Made by a program: the position numbers and the translations under genes. A stretch of 64,000 nt of DNA from Macrococcus sp. 19Msa1099. Lineage in GTDB: Bacteria; Bacillota; Bacilli; Staphylococcales; Staphylococcaceae. The stretch spans positions 62,001 through 126,000 of the forward strand of contig CP079955.1 in the NCBI GenBank assembly GCA_019357535.2. Reading direction: 5' to 3'. The notes under the pieces are model-generated. The model made no database searches. It saw only the letters and a list, made by a program, of their open reading frames with translations, and was not told the DNA's origin. Position 1 is the stretch's first letter, and each line of letters opens with the position of its first letter. Of the stretch, positions 61,531 to 64,000 are shown in pieces.

Positions 61531-62136
61531 TTATTTTTTGCGTTTATACAGATAGATAACGACTGCAATTATCAGTATTGCCATTACGATATAAAGTACA
61601 TTAGAGTACATATCAAAATATTGCAGTACTTTCTCCCAGTTCTGTCCAAGCGCCATACCTAAGTATATGAGAACGGCATTCCAGATAATTGTTCCGACTG
61701 TTGTGTAGAGTATGAAAGGAACGATGGACATCTGACTGAGTCCTGCCGGGATAGAGATTAAGCTTCTGATAAGGGGAACAAAGCGACATAAGAATACTGC
61801 TGTATAACCATATTTATTGAACCATTTGTTTGCTTTATGAATATCTTCGATGTCGAGTCTTAAGATGAAACCATATTTATCGATAATCTTTTCTATTCTT
61901 CTGAGGCCTAGGATATGACCTAAATAATAGAGGATGACTGCACCTCCAACTGCGCCGAGCGTAGAAGCGATGAGCATTCCAGCAAATGATAGTTTTGGGG
62001 ACTGATCAACCATAAATCCGCCAAACGTTAATATAACTTCTGATGGAATCGGGGGGAACACATTTTCAAGTAGGATGAGTAAGAACACACCAAAGTAACC
62101 GAACTGTTCCATGACATCCATAATCCATTGCTGCAT
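61531..62136 (-). CDS. DedA family membrane protein
   Basis: A 201-residue DedA/SNARE-associated (VTT) membrane protein. ENVFPPIPSEVILTFGGFMV (about 24-43) and FNKYGYTAVFLCRFVPLIRS followed by IPAGLSQM are the hallmarks; these proteins help lipid carriers cross the membrane. The ATG at 62136 follows TGGAGG at good spacing, while the longer upstream frame lacks a site. It is monocistronic. Confidence 0.92.
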   Translation of the reverse strand: MQQWIMDVMEQFGYFGVFLLILLENVFPPIPSEVILTFGGFMVDQSPKLSFAGMLIASTLGAVGGAVILYYLGHILGLRRIEKIIDKYGFILRLDIEDIHKANKWFNKYGYTAVFLCRFVPLIRSLISIPAGLSQMSIVPFILYTTVGTIIWNAVLIYLGMALGQNWEKVLQYFDMYSNVLYIVMAILIIAVVIYLYKRKK

Positions 62137-62309
62137 AATAGCCTCCATATAATTCTGTATAAAAGTAATATAACCCAAATGTTTAGGTTTATAAAACGAA
62201 AACAAATAGGTATGGCAACGATTTTAAGTGATTTAAAACAAATCGATATCATAAATAGGATAGAAAAGGGTATATTTAAAACAAATAAAAATTATTTTAG
62301 GAGGATATT

Positions 62310-62639
62310 ATGGCACAATTTAGAAAAATATCAGAAGAAGAGTTATTTCCAACGGAACAATTAGGACCAGAAATCGAAGGGACGGTATTATTCCCGACAC
62401 CTAATGGTATGAGTGAATTGCAGGGTGCGTACATTGCAACAAGTGAACGTTTATTTATGAATGTTGATATGGGAGAGCGTGTTTATGAACGAGTGGTTGG
62501 CATGCATGAAATTCACGGAGTTGCAAGTGAAGAGGATACATTGACTATAACGTTCGATATTGGACCGATTAAGATGGTGAATTTAAATGCTGAAGAATTG
62601 CGAGTTTTTACTGACTTTCTACAAAGTTATATTAAATAA
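62310..62639 (+). CDS. Hypothetical protein, possible small beta-rich domain
   Basis: A 109-residue soluble protein. The beta-strand pattern (GTVLFPTPNG, GAYIATSERLFMNV, VYERVVGMHEIHGVA) ending in a helix (ELRVFTDFLQSYI) resembles bacterial PH-like or YokE-type domains, which is a guess from pattern only. AGGAGG precedes the ATG. It stands alone before the FemA/FemB-like gene. Confidence 0.7.
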   Translation: MAQFRKISEEELFPTEQLGPEIEGTVLFPTPNGMSELQGAYIATSERLFMNVDMGERVYERVVGMHEIHGVASEEDTLTITFDIGPIKMVNLNAEELRVFTDFLQSYIK

Positions 62640-62732
62640 ATGATTTCAAAGCAGAGTATATGGTATCTCTGTCGTTTTCATGTAGTGAATGTTATATTAA
62701 TAATAAACAGTTAAATAGAGAGGGAGTACAAG

Positions 62733-63971
62733 ATGAAGTTTTGCGAGTTACAACCAGATGAATTTGAATCCTTTGTGAATGAGCATTTCAGTCATTACAC
62801 ACAATCAAGAATTCATTACGATTATAAAGTTGAGCATAATGAACCTGTACATATTGTTGGGGTTAAAGAGGGAGATGAAGTACTTGCTGCATGTCTATTA
62901 ACGAGTGCACGCGCTTTTAAGTACTTTAACTATTTCTACTCGCATCGTGGTCCTGTGATGGATTATTCAAATAAGGTGCTTGTTGATTTATTCTACACAG
63001 AGCTAAGAAAGTATTTAAAATCACATAATGGTTTATTTGCATTGATAGATCCACATATTATTATGAACTATAGAGATCACGACGGTAATATTACGGAGTC
63101 AAATGATGTGGAAGGCTTTATTGGACAGATGGAAGGTTTAGGGTACCACCATCGTGGATTCCCAGTTGGGTATTCTAATGATTCACAAGCCAGATTCTTA
63201 TCAGTGCTTAATCTTGAAGGTAAATCTGAAGATGAATTATTAAAGGAAATGGAATATAAAACGAGACGTAATATTAAGAAAACGTATGAGATGGGTGTTC
63301 GTTTAAGAGATTTATCGGTTGAAGAAACAGATAAATTCTTTGAATTATTTCAGATGGCTGAAGATAAACATGGTTTCTCGTTCAGAGACTTTGATTACTT
63401 CGTTAAGATGCAAAAGATATACAAAGATCAATGTAGGCTTGTATTAAGTTACATTGATTTAGATGAGCATCTTGATATTCTGCATAAAGATTTAAAACAG
63501 AAAGAAAACGAATATAATAAAGAGAAATTGAAGTTGGATGAAAACCCTGGCTTCAGAAAATTACGTAATAAAGTTGATCAGCTTTCCAAAGCAGTTGATA
63601 AAGAGAAGAAGAAAGTTGCAGAAATTGAATCTTTAAAGCAGACAGATGGCAGAATTCTTCACTTAGCAAGTGCATTGTATATTCATAATGAACATGAATT
63701 ATATTATTTATCAAGTGGTTCTAATCCTAAGTATAATCAATTTATGGGGCCCTATAATATGATGTTTGAAATGATTAAGTATGCCAAGAGCCTGAATTTA
63801 AAAACTTATAATTTTTATGGTGTAACGGGTGTATTCACTGAAGATGCTGAAGATTATGGTGTACTTAAATTTAAGAAAGGCTTCAATGCACATATTGAAG
63901 AATATATTGGAGACTTTATTTTACCCCTTAGCCCGTTTTATAAATTATACGAACTAAAACAGAAACTCTAA
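62733..63971 (+). CDS. FemA/FemB-like peptidoglycan interpeptide bridge aminoacyltransferase
   Basis: A 412-residue Fem-family transferase that adds an amino acid from tRNA to the interpeptide bridge of lipid II. It has two GNAT-like halves (YFYSHRGPVMDYSNKVLV near 70; NFYGVTGVFTEDAEDYGV near 365) split by a coiled-coil insert of about 60 residues (about 248-305), which is diagnostic for FemABX. LNLEGKSEDEL and KYNQFMGPYNM are closer to FemB than to FemA or FemX. Only one such gene is in view, so FemA, FemB or an Fmh paralogue cannot be separated for certain. GAGGGAG precedes the ATG. Confidence 0.88.
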   Translation: MKFCELQPDEFESFVNEHFSHYTQSRIHYDYKVEHNEPVHIVGVKEGDEVLAACLLTSARAFKYFNYFYSHRGPVMDYSNKVLVDLFYTELRKYLKSHNGLFALIDPHIIMNYRDHDGNITESNDVEGFIGQMEGLGYHHRGFPVGYSNDSQARFLSVLNLEGKSEDELLKEMEYKTRRNIKKTYEMGVRLRDLSVEETDKFFELFQMAEDKHGFSFRDFDYFVKMQKIYKDQCRLVLSYIDLDEHLDILHKDLKQKENEYNKEKLKLDENPGFRKLRNKVDQLSKAVDKEKKKVAEIESLKQTDGRILHLASALYIHNEHELYYLSSGSNPKYNQFMGPYNMMFEMIKYAKSLNLKTYNFYGVTGVFTEDAEDYGVLKFKKGFNAHIEEYIGDFILPLSPFYKLYELKQKL

Positions 63972-63981
63972 TTAATAAGCC

Positions 63982-64000
63982 GATACTTCTTAGAAGTATC
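63982..64000 (+). terminator. Start of a hairpin at the window edge
   Basis: GATACTTC at 63982-63989 pairs perfectly with 63993-64000 over a 3-base loop, ten bases after the Fem-like stop. The tail lies outside the window, so it is only a probable terminator. Confidence 0.55.

Noticed and set aside
1-64000. tRNA, rRNA or CRISPR arrays
   Set aside because: No cloverleaf-type segments, rRNA-like stretches or regularly spaced repeats were noticed on either strand while reading; no dedicated search was possible.

Overview
The window is low-GC Gram-positive DNA with strong AGGAGG-type ribosome binding sites and AT-rich intergenic spacers. Its gene content points to the Staphylococcaceae: hrtAB-hssRS haem defence with a staphylococcal HssR repeat, lytSR-lrgAB, an OatA-like acyltransferase, mntABC-mntR, ahpCF with a PerR box, a FemA/FemB-type aminoacyltransferase, an oleate hydratase and a FusB-type relic. 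The genus is an inference; Macrococcus or a close relative of Staphylococcus fits best. No rRNA, tRNA, phage, insertion sequence, CRISPR array or replication origin was seen.

Region by region. 1-9.9 kb: a partial thioredoxin-like gene, a GNAT acetyltransferase, an M20 peptidase, a DUF1722/TIGR01777 pair, D-lactate dehydrogenase, a DoxX protein behind a palindromic operator, a HesB-like protein, and a TetR gene facing oleate hydratase. 9.9-10.9 kb is a gene graveyard: a FusB-type EF-G-binding protein and a rhodanese, both broken. 10.9-20.5 kb: MarR and a dehydrogenase, then an NSS-family transporter behind a leader peptide with two tandem Trp codons and an attenuator-like set of exclusive hairpins, then catalase, a flavin-type stress protein, an alanine symporter and a DUF485/acetate symporter pair. 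20.5-24.4 kb: hrtBA facing hssRS. 24.4-34.0 kb: a stress dehydrogenase, two YibE/F membrane proteins, mntABC facing mntR, an FNT channel and ahpCF. 34.0-42.0 kb: an orphan modA, an MFS transporter, a four-gene exporter-like operon of unknown cargo, and an azoreductase behind a QsrR-type operator. 42.0-51.0 kb: SelO, an O-acetyltransferase, lytSR-lrgAB and a second hrtBA-like pair. 51.0-64.0 kb: YitT, a large YhgE/Pip protein, the tenI-thiO-thiS-thiG-thiF operon under a TPP riboswitch, small unknown proteins, TerC under a yybP-ykoY riboswitch, DedA, and a FemA/FemB-like gene.

The unifying theme is envelope and stress homeostasis: oxidant defence (catalase, AhpCF, PerR box, Mn uptake, TerC), haem defence, quinone and electrophile defence (azoreductase and DoxX, which may share a repressor), fatty-acid detoxification, and murein control. 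Regulation is unusually legible: two riboswitches, one leader-peptide attenuator, and sequence-recognisable sites for HssR, MntR, PerR, a QsrR-type repressor, a TetR protein and probably LytR. The least explained objects are the Trp-codon leader and its diverged partner near 9.8 kb, and the DUF6583-like/ABC operon at 36.9-41.2 kb. All family assignments come from reading the protein sequences; no database search was run.
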